DNA of 64,000 bases from Ignavibacteria bacterium. Its GTDB lineage: Bacteria; Bacteroidota; Ignavibacteria; Kapaibacteriales; Kapaibacteriaceae. The translations under genes were made by a program, and so were the position numbers. A model generated the notes under the pieces. That model made no database searches. It was not told the DNA's origin and saw only the letters and a program-made list of their open reading frames with translations. The stretch spans positions 1 to 64,000 of the forward strand of contig JACPPD010000009.1 in assembly GCA_016191145.1 (NCBI GenBank). Reading direction: 5' to 3'. Shown here in pieces: positions 17,147 to 25,810 of this stretch; the first letter of the stretch is position 1, and each line of letters starts with the position of its first letter.

Positions 17147-18145
17147 TGATATTGTAAGATACTTTAGAATGTTATGAGGTTGGTGGTAACCACGTCCTGG
17201 TAACAATACGTAAATACGTAACCAGTGTTTACAATTTTACCACCCCAGTAAGTACATCTGTTATTCAACATTATGATGATATAATATCGCGTCACAAATA
17301 CGATATCGGCACGATGACACAGTTGCAAAAAATAAATTAATTTTAATGCGTGGCTGTGTCATGAACCTTTAGAGCACAAACTGTATGTTACTCATCATCT
17401 ATATTACGGCTCCGATACACGATCTTTAATTAGAGACTCACAGCTTCGACAAATTTTCTCATACCGTATCGGTAGGGTAGATGTGCTGGGGTGGTTGTGT
17501 ATCTTTTTTGTCTTATCGATAGATAGAGCCTTGCAACTCACTCCGCCCCTACTAAGCCCGCTCTCCGTGAGGAGAGGGGGCTGTGGGGGGGGGGTGAGTT
17601 CCTGTACGCGAAGCCCCCTCTCCTAACGCAGATGGGGCTGGGGGTGAGTTCCTATGCGAACAACGTCACTGGAACCATTCTCGATGTAAGTTTCTTCTCT
17701 CATGCTATGCAGCGAGTCGCCTTCTCACTCTCAATTTGAAGCGTAATTTTCGCCGCTGATTGTGTCCAAGAAGTTATTGGCTGAGAGGGTTTTATCCGAT
17801 CCGCAGCATGAACACCGTTCCCGTTATTCGATAATAAATTTGTGCTTGCAATAAATTAATAAATTCTGATAGTGTATTGATTTTTTGCTGTTGCCGTTTC
17901 TGCCACACGTACTTCAGACGATTGTGTGCAAAGAGCTTTGTCCGGGGAGATTGTTGGAAGAATATTGCAGGACACAATGAGGCTCTACTGCACTTGAATA
18001 CGCATTCGCCCTCCCGTCTAACCGACAATGACGTAAGAAATGCGAATATTCTGTTACCCATGCTCTCTTAAGTGCTTGCTCTTAACAATCTGAGCGTCGG
18101 GAACCCGTTATCCTGCTGGCTTGTCTGAACAGGCGGGAGAATATT
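17147..18145. other. ~1 kb non-coding stretch with right direct repeat
   Basis: No supported gene. Visible structures are an inverted repeat TGACACAG ... CTGTGTCA near 17314-17363 around an AT-rich loop, the right copy of the long direct repeat (17531-17789) with a ten-base G run at 17585-17594, and about 350 bp of unassigned sequence before the glycosyltransferase start. Short open frames on both strands at 17790-18070 have no recognisable features. Confidence 0.6.
17531..17789 (+). repeat. right copy of the ~255-bp direct repeat
   Basis: Second copy of the segment at 12258-12508, same orientation, ending with the same GGCTGAGAGGG. Its 3' 150 bp are nearly identical to the left copy. The GC-rich 5' part differs by several changes and by an expanded G run, as expected of a mutable hairpin region. 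Confidence 0.85.
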
Positions 18146-20446
18146 ATGCAAATCACAGCTGCAAAGACCAGCCGCGGACGTAGCGGACAAATATCGAGTG
18201 AAAAACCCGCACGCTTTAATCAGCCTGTCCCTGATACCCTCTTTAAACATGTAGTGTTGATAGGGAATTATCCGCCTCGACGTTGCGGTATTGCCACGTT
18301 TACATCTGATGTCCGTGATTCAATTGCACTTGCATCCCCTCATACAAGAGTTGATGTGATTGTTATCGATGATGGAGATTCGTACGATTATGGATCCGAT
18401 GTAATCGGTACAATACGACAGGATTGTCGACAGGACTACGTTGACTTGGCGCGCTTTCTGAATGAAGAGGACGTAGATGTTGTCTGCCTTCAGCACGAAT
18501 TTGGTATTTATGGAGGCGTTGCCGGCGAATACATCCTAGACTTACTCAATACGTTAAAAATACCCGTCGTAACCACGCTGCATACTGTTCTAAAGAGCCC
18601 CCTGCCCGATCAGCAACGTGTGCTTGGCGCCTTGCTGCGTAGATCATCACATGCCGTTGTAATGGCGAATATTGGACGCGACATTCTTGTTAAATACCAC
18701 AACGCAAATGCTGAAAGGATTGTTGTTATACCCCATGGTGCACCCGATAGGCCGCTTGCGCCAACGGTTGATTATAAAAGGAAGCTCGGCTTGGATGGCC
18801 GGGATGTTTTGTTGACGTTTGGCTTGCTTTCTCCCAGCAAGGGTCTAGAATCTGTGATACGTGCTCTGCCTTCGATTTGTAACCGACATCACAACGCTGT
18901 ATATGTGATAGCCGGTGCTACTCATCCGAATCTTGTACGCCGAGAAGGACAAGCATATCGTGAACACTTGCATCAACTTGCAGATGAGCTGGGTATAGCA
19001 TCACATGTAATATTCGTCAATGATTTTCTGAACAAAGATGATTTGCTTGATTATGTCGATGCCGCCGACGTGTATCTTACTCCATACCTGAATGAAGAAC
19101 AGGTGTCCTCTGGAACTCTTGCCTATGCCGTTGCCATGGGCAAGCCTGTGGTGTCCACTCCCTACTGGCATGCAGTTGAACTGCTCGCGGATGATGTTGG
19201 TATAATAGTTGACTTTAATGATAGTTATACAATTGCTCATACAGTTTCGAGCCTTCTTTCGAACAAAGACGAATTGCAAGCATATCGTAAACGAGCTTAT
19301 GAAAGGGGGAGAGAAACGACGTGGCCGCGTATCGGAAGACGGTATGTTAACGTACTCGAAAAGGCTGTTCAAGTACACCGTCAAGCCCAACCAATCATCG
19401 TATCTCACATCAGAGTCCACAAGCCAAATATCAAAGCACTTATTGCAATGACGGATGATGTTGGACTCTATCAACATGCCAACAAGATCGTCCCCGACAG
19501 AGCGCAAGGCTACTGTCTCGACGACAACGCCCGAGCCTTGTTGTTGATGCAAAAATTTCGTTCGCAAGGTTTTAGTCACCCTGCAATCGATGGTCTGGAA
19601 CTGACGTATGCATCATTCGTCAATCACGCATGGAATGGCTCGACACTTCGTTTTAGAAACTTTATGGGATTCGACAGACATTGGCGCGACACGTTGGGTT
19701 CCGATGACTCAAACGGTAGAGCAATCTGGTGCCTTGGTGAAGTTGCAAATAGTATAAATAGTGAGCATCTGAGATCGTGGGCCATTGAAACCGCACACAA
19801 TGCATTGCAAGTGTTCACATCCTCTTCACCCCGTACAACTGCATTCATTGTTCTTGGTGCAAGGGGTCTGATCGCAGCCGACCCAAAGAACCACATATTT
19901 CGGGAGGCATTGGAAAAAAATGCTCGGCGATTGTTTGAATGGTTTCAGTATGAGAAGAGGCTGGCGTGGCCTTGGTGTGAACCATACCTTGCGTACGACA
20001 ATGCCCGTCTGCCACAAGCTTTAATCGAAGCAGGCATACATTTGTCGTACAAGACGATGATTGCAACCGGGCTCGATGCTCTTGAATGGTTGGTTTCTAT
20101 GCAAACGTCGCCGGAAGGTTTATTCTGTCCGGTGGGAACAGAGAGCTTTGGTGCCAAATTCACTACACCCGCTTTGTTCGACCAACAACCTCTGGAAGCG
20201 GCAGCAACGGTTGATGCATGTCTGTCGGCGTTTAACGCAACGCAAGATCCTAAATGGGTTGATGAAATGTATCGTGCATATGCTTGGTTTTTTGGGAGCA
20301 ACATCAGCCATGCATTAATGATAGCCGAAGATTCCGGAGGCTGTTTCGACGGCATTTGTAAAAGTGGAATCAATCATAACCAGGGTGCCGAGTCGATTCT
20401 CTCGTTTCAACTGGCAAACTTATCAATGTCAAGCCTGCATGATTGA
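18146..20446 (+). CDS. GT4 glycosyltransferase with C-terminal alpha/alpha-barrel domain
   Basis: A 766-residue cytoplasmic enzyme. Residues 35-395 form a GT-B fold glycosyltransferase of family 4: an N-terminal loop near GNYPPRRCGIATFTSDV, LQHEFGIYGG, then the donor-binding half with FGLLSPSKGLESVIRAL and the terminal motif EEQVSSGTLAYAVAMGKPVV. Residues about 410-766 resemble the (alpha/alpha)6 domain found on similar proteins (DVGLYQHANKIVPDRAQGYCLDDNARALLL). ATG at 18146 follows GGGAG. It overlaps the GH130 gene by 8 bp, so the two act together. A mannose-containing glycan is a reasonable guess from family context only. Confidence 0.88.
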   Translation: MQITAAKTSRGRSGQISSEKPARFNQPVPDTLFKHVVLIGNYPPRRCGIATFTSDVRDSIALASPHTRVDVIVIDDGDSYDYGSDVIGTIRQDCRQDYVDLARFLNEEDVDVVCLQHEFGIYGGVAGEYILDLLNTLKIPVVTTLHTVLKSPLPDQQRVLGALLRRSSHAVVMANIGRDILVKYHNANAERIVVIPHGAPDRPLAPTVDYKRKLGLDGRDVLLTFGLLSPSKGLESVIRALPSICNRHHNAVYVIAGATHPNLVRREGQAYREHLHQLADELGIASHVIFVNDFLNKDDLLDYVDAADVYLTPYLNEEQVSSGTLAYAVAMGKPVVSTPYWHAVELLADDVGIIVDFNDSYTIAHTVSSLLSNKDELQAYRKRAYERGRETTWPRIGRRYVNVLEKAVQVHRQAQPIIVSHIRVHKPNIKALIAMTDDVGLYQHANKIVPDRAQGYCLDDNARALLLMQKFRSQGFSHPAIDGLELTYASFVNHAWNGSTLRFRNFMGFDRHWRDTLGSDDSNGRAIWCLGEVANSINSEHLRSWAIETAHNALQVFTSSSPRTTAFIVLGARGLIAADPKNHIFREALEKNARRLFEWFQYEKRLAWPWCEPYLAYDNARLPQALIEAGIHLSYKTMIATGLDALEWLVSMQTSPEGLFCPVGTESFGAKFTTPALFDQQPLEAAATVDACLSAFNATQDPKWVDEMYRAYAWFFGSNISHALMIAEDSGGCFDGICKSGINHNQGAESILSFQLANLSMSSLHD

Positions 20447-21719
20447 AGTCCATAAATACGATCTGCGCCTCACGGCGGAGCCATCGCGTGTTGTGATGCG
20501 CCCCTTTCAGCTAGCTCAGGAGCCAAGAGGGATGAATCCGTTTCAAACACGGAGGGCACGGAGAATTATCGACGCTGTGTTGCAAATGGATCCAGACAAA
20601 GCGCATCAACTGCTCCAGGAAGTTGGTATGGACTTCTCCAAACGCCACTGGCAGGCAAGCGCTGTGCACGTAGAGAGGTACAATCACCTTTCGCATATGA
20701 TTGGATTTTCAGACGACTTGACTCTTCAGCAGCGGGAATTAATTGGTGCATTCTTCTGCCACGAGTATTCCTACGCCGCCGCGGCTATCATGAATCCGTC
20801 GATAGTGCCTCATACAGATCAGTCGGGTCTGGGACCTCACGACCAGAGATTTGTGATGTCGCTAAGAACCGTTGGCGAAGGACATATTTCTTCGATCTCT
20901 TTTCGCGAAGGCATTCTTACAGCCGATAATGAACTGCGCTTACGCGATCAGCCGGCCCAAACTCTTGCAGCCGAGTCGGAAGAATTTGAAGAAGATGCTA
21001 AAGTCATCGCCCTTCGGCCAGACGCTGTTCCGATATCCGGCCTTGTGATTTTTCCCTTCACCAAGGCGCAGCGGAGCGGACTGGAGGATCTGCGTCTTGT
21101 TAAATTTGTTGACGATGATGGTGAAGCCACGTACTATGGAACCTACACGGCATTTTCGGGAGTAGGCATCCGTTCGGAGCTTCTGTCAACTAAAGACTTT
21201 ACAACATTTTCTCTCGAGCCACTCTCTGGACACTCAGCACAAAACAAAGGTATGGCGCTGTTTCCAAGGCGCATAAATGGTAGGTATGCTATGCTGACGC
21301 GTCCGGATGGCGAAAGCATTTACTATCAGGAATCCGACGACATCATGCAGTGGGACGGTGGTGAACTCATCATGTCGCCTAAATTCCCATGGGAACTCAT
21401 TCAAATCGGCAATTGCGGATCGCCCATAGAGCTTGACGAAGGATGGCTTTTGCTAACTCATGGCGTGGGCGCCATGCGCAAGTACTCCATTAGCGCAGCC
21501 TTGCTCGACAAAGACAATCCGCATAAAGTACTTGCTCGCCTCCCAGAACCCTTACTTTCTCCATCGGATGAAAACCGCGATGGATATGTCCCCAATGTTC
21601 TATACACATGCGGTGCATTGAAACACGGCGACCAACTCTTTCTACCCTATGGTATCGCCGACAGTTCTGTATCGTTTGCCATGGTTGATATCGGCAAACT
21701 TGTTGGGTCGATGGTATAA
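20439..21719 (+). CDS. GH130-family glycoside phosphorylase or hydrolase
   Basis: The 426-residue product has the five-bladed propeller signatures of glycoside hydrolase family 130, many members of which phosphorolyse beta-mannosides: GHISSISFREG, VIFPFTKAQRSGLEDLRLV, YYGTYTAFSG, IQIGNCGSPIELDEGWLLLTHG and ENRDGYVPNVLYTCGAL. ATG at 20439 is chosen because it begins MIEVHKYDLRL and overlaps the GT4 stop codon by 8 bp, the arrangement of translational coupling. A start 75 bp further upstream would lie deep inside the GT4 gene. The pair could build and recycle a mannoside, perhaps a reserve or exopolysaccharide. Confidence 0.88.
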   Translation: MIEVHKYDLRLTAEPSRVVMRPFQLAQEPRGMNPFQTRRARRIIDAVLQMDPDKAHQLLQEVGMDFSKRHWQASAVHVERYNHLSHMIGFSDDLTLQQRELIGAFFCHEYSYAAAAIMNPSIVPHTDQSGLGPHDQRFVMSLRTVGEGHISSISFREGILTADNELRLRDQPAQTLAAESEEFEEDAKVIALRPDAVPISGLVIFPFTKAQRSGLEDLRLVKFVDDDGEATYYGTYTAFSGVGIRSELLSTKDFTTFSLEPLSGHSAQNKGMALFPRRINGRYAMLTRPDGESIYYQESDDIMQWDGGELIMSPKFPWELIQIGNCGSPIELDEGWLLLTHGVGAMRKYSISAALLDKDNPHKVLARLPEPLLSPSDENRDGYVPNVLYTCGALKHGDQLFLPYGIADSSVSFAMVDIGKLVGSMV

Positions 21720-21765
21720 ATCACAATTCGATTTCAGTCAGACATTCACGCTAAATCAGTACGCC

Positions 21766-22632
21766 TCACTGGGAAGCCAGTCGCTTCAGCCGCATCGAAT
21801 CTGTTCTGAATCGGCTAAAGAATACTCCCAGCACATACACTCTAAGGATGTACCACCAAAAGCTGCGTTCTTTGAGCGATGAATCGATGTTCGACTCGAT
21901 TTGTTTGTGGAGCTCGGGGGTTTTACTCCAGTGGACGCCGGCTTTTTCGTGATGAATGGTATGATAACCATTGTTAAAAAGCAGATAGTTCAGAAAGCCT
22001 GTAAAGTTGCGGGAATGGTTGTACCTGCTCTCTTCGTCGGCATGCACATGCTGCACATAGTTAAATACGAGCACTGCAAAGAGTCCTACCTGCTGAGGAA
22101 TAATGATATACAAAATGGCTTTCTGCCAATCGATTAACAAGCCCCCTACGATCCAAATGGCGAGAGCAACATACTGCAGCAAGCTCAGGACAAATTTGCG
22201 TTTGTCTGTGTTTTGTAGTTTCATAAGATAATCGCGTATTGGCTTCTGCTGAAACCAGGAGCTGACGCTGGGGTAAATAAGTACGGTCCACCACGTATTC
22301 TGCTCGCTTACGCGATACGTAATGGTGTAATCCCCAGGCTTGTTGTTAAGTACGTGATGATTGAGGTTATGCGTCGGGATCCAGGCAAAGGCAGGGAATC
22401 CGTAAAACAAGGTTAGCCAATAATCAGTAAGAATGTTTAGCGTATTATTCCGCCAAATCGGGAGGTGGTTGTGATTGTGCGCTATAACGGTTACTGCAAC
22501 CGATAGGAACAAATAAGGGAACCACATTAGAGGGCTCCATGAATCAGTTAACCACTGAGCAAGAAAAAGTCCGGTCGTGCATACCATATATGCCAGGGTC
22601 CGAACATCAGCAGCATATCGCAACATAGGCAA
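21766..22632 (-). CDS. membrane fatty acid desaturase
   Basis: A 288-residue integral membrane protein with the di-iron histidine boxes of the fatty acid desaturase superfamily: HNHNH, then HNLNHH, then HTIHH, plus HVHADEES in a cytosolic loop. Hydrophobic segments lie near residues 12-60, 75-95 and 145-195. It probably introduces a double bond into acyl chains or another lipid, using O2. The substrate is not evident. It is convergent with GH130 and stands alone on the minus strand. Confidence 0.85.
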   Translation of the reverse strand: MPMLRYAADVRTLAYMVCTTGLFLAQWLTDSWSPLMWFPYLFLSVAVTVIAHNHNHLPIWRNNTLNILTDYWLTLFYGFPAFAWIPTHNLNHHVLNNKPGDYTITYRVSEQNTWWTVLIYPSVSSWFQQKPIRDYLMKLQNTDKRKFVLSLLQYVALAIWIVGGLLIDWQKAILYIIIPQQVGLFAVLVFNYVQHVHADEESRYNHSRNFTGFLNYLLFNNGYHTIHHEKAGVHWSKTPELHKQIESNIDSSLKERSFWWYILRVYVLGVFFSRFRTDSMRLKRLASQ

Positions 22633-22692
22633 TAGGGTTCCGGATGTGTAACAACTTCGGGTGTAAAAATTACCACTTTATTTCAAAAAGAA

Positions 22693-23100
22693 TTAAAGCG
22701 ATTCTGACCGTGAATCAAATTGACTCCGGGATTGAATAATGTTTTCTCGATGTGTAACTGCCCACAGGTTCAGCTCGAGGATGGGTTTTGTAAGAGTAAT
22801 GCCGAGATCAGTCAGTTTGTACTCGACGCTTGGCGGTACCGTTGGGTAGACGGTTCGGGTTACTAAGCCATCGCGTTCAAGCCCCTTTAACGTCAGCGTA
22901 AGCATTCGCTGAGAGATCCCGTCAATCCTTCTGCGAAGTGCATTGAATCGCATGGGTCCGCTGTCCAACAAGGCAATTATGAAAATGCTCCACTTATCGC
23001 CGATCCGGTTTAGTACTTCGCGCACCGGACATTCATCCGGGTTGTGGGGAATTTGATCGGAGCAGTCATCGCTGCTCACCTTGGTGTTGTCTGGTAACAT
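22693..23100 (-). CDS. HxlR-family transcriptional regulator
   Basis: A 135-residue winged-helix regulator. CPVREVLNRIGDKWSIFII begins the domain, with the Cys typical of redox- or aldehyde-sensing HxlR members. RFNALRRRIDGISQRMLTLTLKGLERDGLV is the recognition helix and wing. It is divergent from the DoxX gene across a 107-bp intergenic region holding a clear palindrome, so it probably regulates DoxX and itself. The inducer may be an oxidant or electrophile, by family analogy. Confidence 0.92.
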   Translation of the reverse strand: MLPDNTKVSSDDCSDQIPHNPDECPVREVLNRIGDKWSIFIIALLDSGPMRFNALRRRIDGISQRMLTLTLKGLERDGLVTRTVYPTVPPSVEYKLTDLGITLTKPILELNLWAVTHRENIIQSRSQFDSRSESL

Positions 23101-23154
23101 TGTTGTGCCTTCTTGTGCCGTATTACAAAAGTAAATAATTTGCGCCTAGTTACA

Positions 23155-23175
23155 AACAAATACCTAGTATTTGTT
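23155..23175. promoter_or_regulatory. probable HxlR operator
   Basis: Perfect 9-bp inverted repeat AACAAATAC / GTATTTGTT with a 3-bp centre (CTA), midway between the divergent hxlR-type and doxX-type start codons. Position and symmetry suit a dimeric winged-helix regulator. Confidence 0.5.
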
Positions 23176-23207
23176 GTTTATCAAACAACTTTTTGTAAGG
23201 TACTCTG

Positions 23208-23627
23208 ATGAGAATCCTCCTGATTATTGGACAGATTATCCTAGCCGGAATGTATGGAATGGCTGGATTTATGAAGTTCACAACCCCTTTCGACCAGCTA
23301 AGCGCAGCTATGCCATGGGCGCTCTCTGTTGGTGAGTTTATGACGCGTTTTATCGGCCTGGCTGAACTTCTTGGAGCCGTTGGTCTCGTCCTGCCCGGGC
23401 TCTTGCGCATTTCCCCGAAACTGGTGGGATATGCAGCCCTTGGTCTGATGGTAGTCCAGATACTGGCAATCCCCCTTCATCTTAGTCGCGGCGAATCTTC
23501 TGCGCTTATGTTGAATGTACCCCTGCTCTACATTTCAGTATTCGTGTTTTGGGGACGTACTTTCAGTGCTCCAATAGCTTCGAGATTCAGTGACATAAAA
23601 ACGTCGAGTCTTGCCGAATCTCGCTAG
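23208..23627 (+). CDS. DoxX-family membrane protein
   Basis: A small 139-residue protein with four predicted transmembrane helices (LLIIGQIILAGMYGMAGFMKF at the start; GLAELLGAVGLVLPGLL in the middle). It matches the DoxX/DoxD-like family: KF after helix 1 and the AELLGA motif. Members have been linked to quinone-coupled redox or stress tolerance, but the reaction here is unknown. It is divergently paired with the HxlR regulator. Confidence 0.85.
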   Translation: MRILLIIGQIILAGMYGMAGFMKFTTPFDQLSAAMPWALSVGEFMTRFIGLAELLGAVGLVLPGLLRISPKLVGYAALGLMVVQILAIPLHLSRGESSALMLNVPLLYISVFVFWGRTFSAPIASRFSDIKTSSLAESR

Positions 23628-23665
23628 CATCGGATTAACGACATGCTAAATAATCTTAACGTGCA

Positions 23666-24973
23666 TTATATCCGGATCTCGCTGATGTTTCCCTTTACTG
23701 CATCGAGCATAGCATTGCGGAAAGTCTGCATCTCCCTGACTGTTGTATAGACGTTTGGTGTTACGCGTAGGCCATTGAATTCATCGTGTGCAATTCCTAC
23801 CGTAAATATCTTATGTTTCTTTAGTAACCAGTCGGCTAGCTTTCCATGGTCTACGCCGTTGACATGCACATTAACGAGAGCGCATTGGTTAGGGGGCTTT
23901 GCCACGTCGGTAAGAAACCAGACGTTGGGAAGCCCCTTAACATCATCCATCCACACTGAATGCAGGTATCGGAATCGGGCAGCCTTGCGTGCGAGACCTA
24001 CTGCAGTGTTGAACGCAATTGCGTCGGTTAAGGCATTGTGTACTGCAGCCGGATGTGTTCCAATTTCTTCATACTTGCGAATGTTAGCATCCATTTCTTT
24101 TGGTGCAGCCATGAGCGGCCATATGGATGGGATCAGATCTTTTTTAACGTAGAGCATACCGGTACCGATTGGTCCGCACAACCATTTGTGTAAGGACGTT
24201 GCGTAGACGTCGCAGCCAATGTCGGTCTGTTTGATCGGGAACTGCCCAAAGGCGTGGGCTCCGTCGATAATACTGACGATGTTGTTGTGTTTGGCAAGGT
24301 CGCAGATTTCCTTTACAGGCATGATCTGTCCTGTGAGAAAAACCACCTGCGAACAGTGGATGACCTTTGTTCTATCGGTGATTGCGTTCTGATATGCTTC
24401 GACAACTGCAGACGGATCGGTAATCGGTACTTTAATCTTAACTTTATTTATAACGATACCTTCGCGTCGTGCCCGCTGATCCCACGTTGCCAGCATACGC
24501 GGATAATCCTGAGTAGTGATTACCACTTCGTCTCCCGCCTTCAACGGAATCCCAAACTGAGCAGTCTGCAAAGATTCGCTTGCGTTTCGGGTGATGGCTA
24601 TTTCTTCTTTATCGGCGCCGAACATTGCTGCAAGTCCCTCGCGCACGGATTCGATGCGGGGTTCCTGAATCTGCCACATTACGTATGCGGGGAGCTGATT
24701 GGCCTCTTCGGTGAGCCGACGCAATGCATCCTGAACCATACGCGGGCTTGGCGAAACGCCTCCGTTGTTTAAATTGATTGTTGTTCTATCCACATTGAAG
24801 GCCTGCTGTACAGTTAGCCAGTAGTCTTCATCGAAGGCATCGGCATCAGGGTTTCCCTGTCCCTCGATAGCTGAAAGGGTATCGATCGATTTGGTAAGAC
24901 GATGGTTCCCAAAGGCAAGCGTCGAGAGGGCGCTTCCCGTCATAAGCGTGCTAAGAATTTTTCTTCTGTTCAT
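23666..24973 (-). CDS. exported class V aminotransferase (isopenicillin N epimerase-like)
   Basis: A 435-residue PLP enzyme. The PLP lysine lies in SLHKWLCGPIGTGML, and NLNNGGVSPSP, ITRNASESLQTAQFG and SIIDGAHAFGQFPI are class V features shared with isopenicillin-N-epimerase-like proteins. The N-terminus, MNRRKILSTLMTGSALSTLAFG, looks like a twin-arginine signal peptide (RRKIL), so the enzyme is probably folded with its cofactor before export to the periplasm. It lies 11 bp downstream of the TPR fragment. The substrate is unknown. Confidence 0.88.
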   Translation of the reverse strand: MNRRKILSTLMTGSALSTLAFGNHRLTKSIDTLSAIEGQGNPDADAFDEDYWLTVQQAFNVDRTTINLNNGGVSPSPRMVQDALRRLTEEANQLPAYVMWQIQEPRIESVREGLAAMFGADKEEIAITRNASESLQTAQFGIPLKAGDEVVITTQDYPRMLATWDQRARREGIVINKVKIKVPITDPSAVVEAYQNAITDRTKVIHCSQVVFLTGQIMPVKEICDLAKHNNIVSIIDGAHAFGQFPIKQTDIGCDVYATSLHKWLCGPIGTGMLYVKKDLIPSIWPLMAAPKEMDANIRKYEEIGTHPAAVHNALTDAIAFNTAVGLARKAARFRYLHSVWMDDVKGLPNVWFLTDVAKPPNQCALVNVHVNGVDHGKLADWLLKKHKIFTVGIAHDEFNGLRVTPNVYTTVREMQTFRNAMLDAVKGNISEIRI

Positions 24974-24984
24974 CGTCTTCTTCC

Positions 24985-25503
24985 CTACTTCCTTCGGTGG
25001 AGTTCGATAAGAACGGACATCACTTCGTTTATCAGCAGATCTACTTTTTGCAATGTACGATTCAACTCCTTCTCTACACGAAGGATTTCAGCCTGTGCTA
25101 TCAGCAACTTACATAATGAGGTTGCCCTGTTGCACCAATCTAACGAAGCTGTTATGTGTCCACCTTGAAGAAGCGTTCTGGCATGCGAAAGAGCGAACTC
25201 AATGAGTTCGACGTTACTTAACCAGAATGGATCTGTATCGGATTGCTTCGGAACTTTCTTAGACGAACCTTGATGCGAGGTTGTTTTGCGATCGGACTCT
25301 TCGGCAAGGGCTGTCGCTTTGCTGAATGCATCGTGTGCCTTTTCAAAATGTCCTTCAGCAAGAAGGATAATTCCAAGCCCGTTGAGGGCGTGCATCTCAA
25401 GAGAAGGATTACCAATCTGTTTCGAGGCAGCCTCGGCACGCTCAAATGCATCACGCGCGGAAACCAAATCACCGTTTGAATGTGCTAGGTTTCCCCGTGC
25501 CAA
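24985..25503 (-). CDS. TPR-repeat protein, probably N-terminally truncated
   Basis: The 172 residues contain at least two tetratricopeptide-like helical repeats (GNLAHSNGDLVSARDAFERA; NGLGIILLAEGHFEKAHDAF), then a helical C-terminus. The only start in this frame is TTG at 25503. The frame stays open with TPR-like sequence for about 90 bp further upstream (to a TGA near 25595) but offers no ATG, and just beyond it is a 29-bp tandem repeat array. This suggests the 5' end of the gene was lost at the repeat. It would bind protein partners; none can be named. Confidence 0.6.
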   Translation of the reverse strand: MARGNLAHSNGDLVSARDAFERAEAASKQIGNPSLEMHALNGLGIILLAEGHFEKAHDAFSKATALAEESDRKTTSHQGSSKKVPKQSDTDPFWLSNVELIEFALSHARTLLQGGHITASLDWCNRATSLCKLLIAQAEILRVEKELNRTLQKVDLLINEVMSVLIELHRRK

Positions 25504-25606
25504 TAGATCAACAATTTCATTGTGTGCGTTCAGACCCCCAGTCCTCCAGATAGCTGTGCAAAATAGGGAATGGCATTTTGTAGTATCTCAGTTTGACATC
25601 AAGACC

Positions 25607-25676
25607 TTGCCGGGAGGCATATGCTGCCGGGTAAGATGCCGGGAGGCTTATGCTGCCGGGTAAGATGCCGGGTAAG
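25607..25676 (+). repeat. 29-bp tandem repeat array A (GCCGGG family)
   Basis: About 2.4 units alternating TGCCGGGAGGC(A/T)TATG and CTGCCGGGTAAG. The same unit forms arrays at 51306-51407 and, in reverse, at 57502-57588. There are no spacers. The array adjoins the truncated 5' end of the TPR gene. Confidence 0.85.
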
Positions 25677-25810
25677 GTTCAACAAAAGATGTTTTAGTTG
25701 TTGTATTTCAATCCATTACCATTTCAGTCCCAGATGAGCATCGAACGGAGGCACTACCTGGTATTTGGATGTTGAGGTTTCAAAATTGGTTATTCGTAAT
25801 TTTTGAGCTT

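Noticed and set aside
17314-17363. Transposon ends around an AT-rich core (TGACACAG inverted repeat)
   Set aside because: Only 8 matched bases, no gene inside and no target duplication; could be chance.
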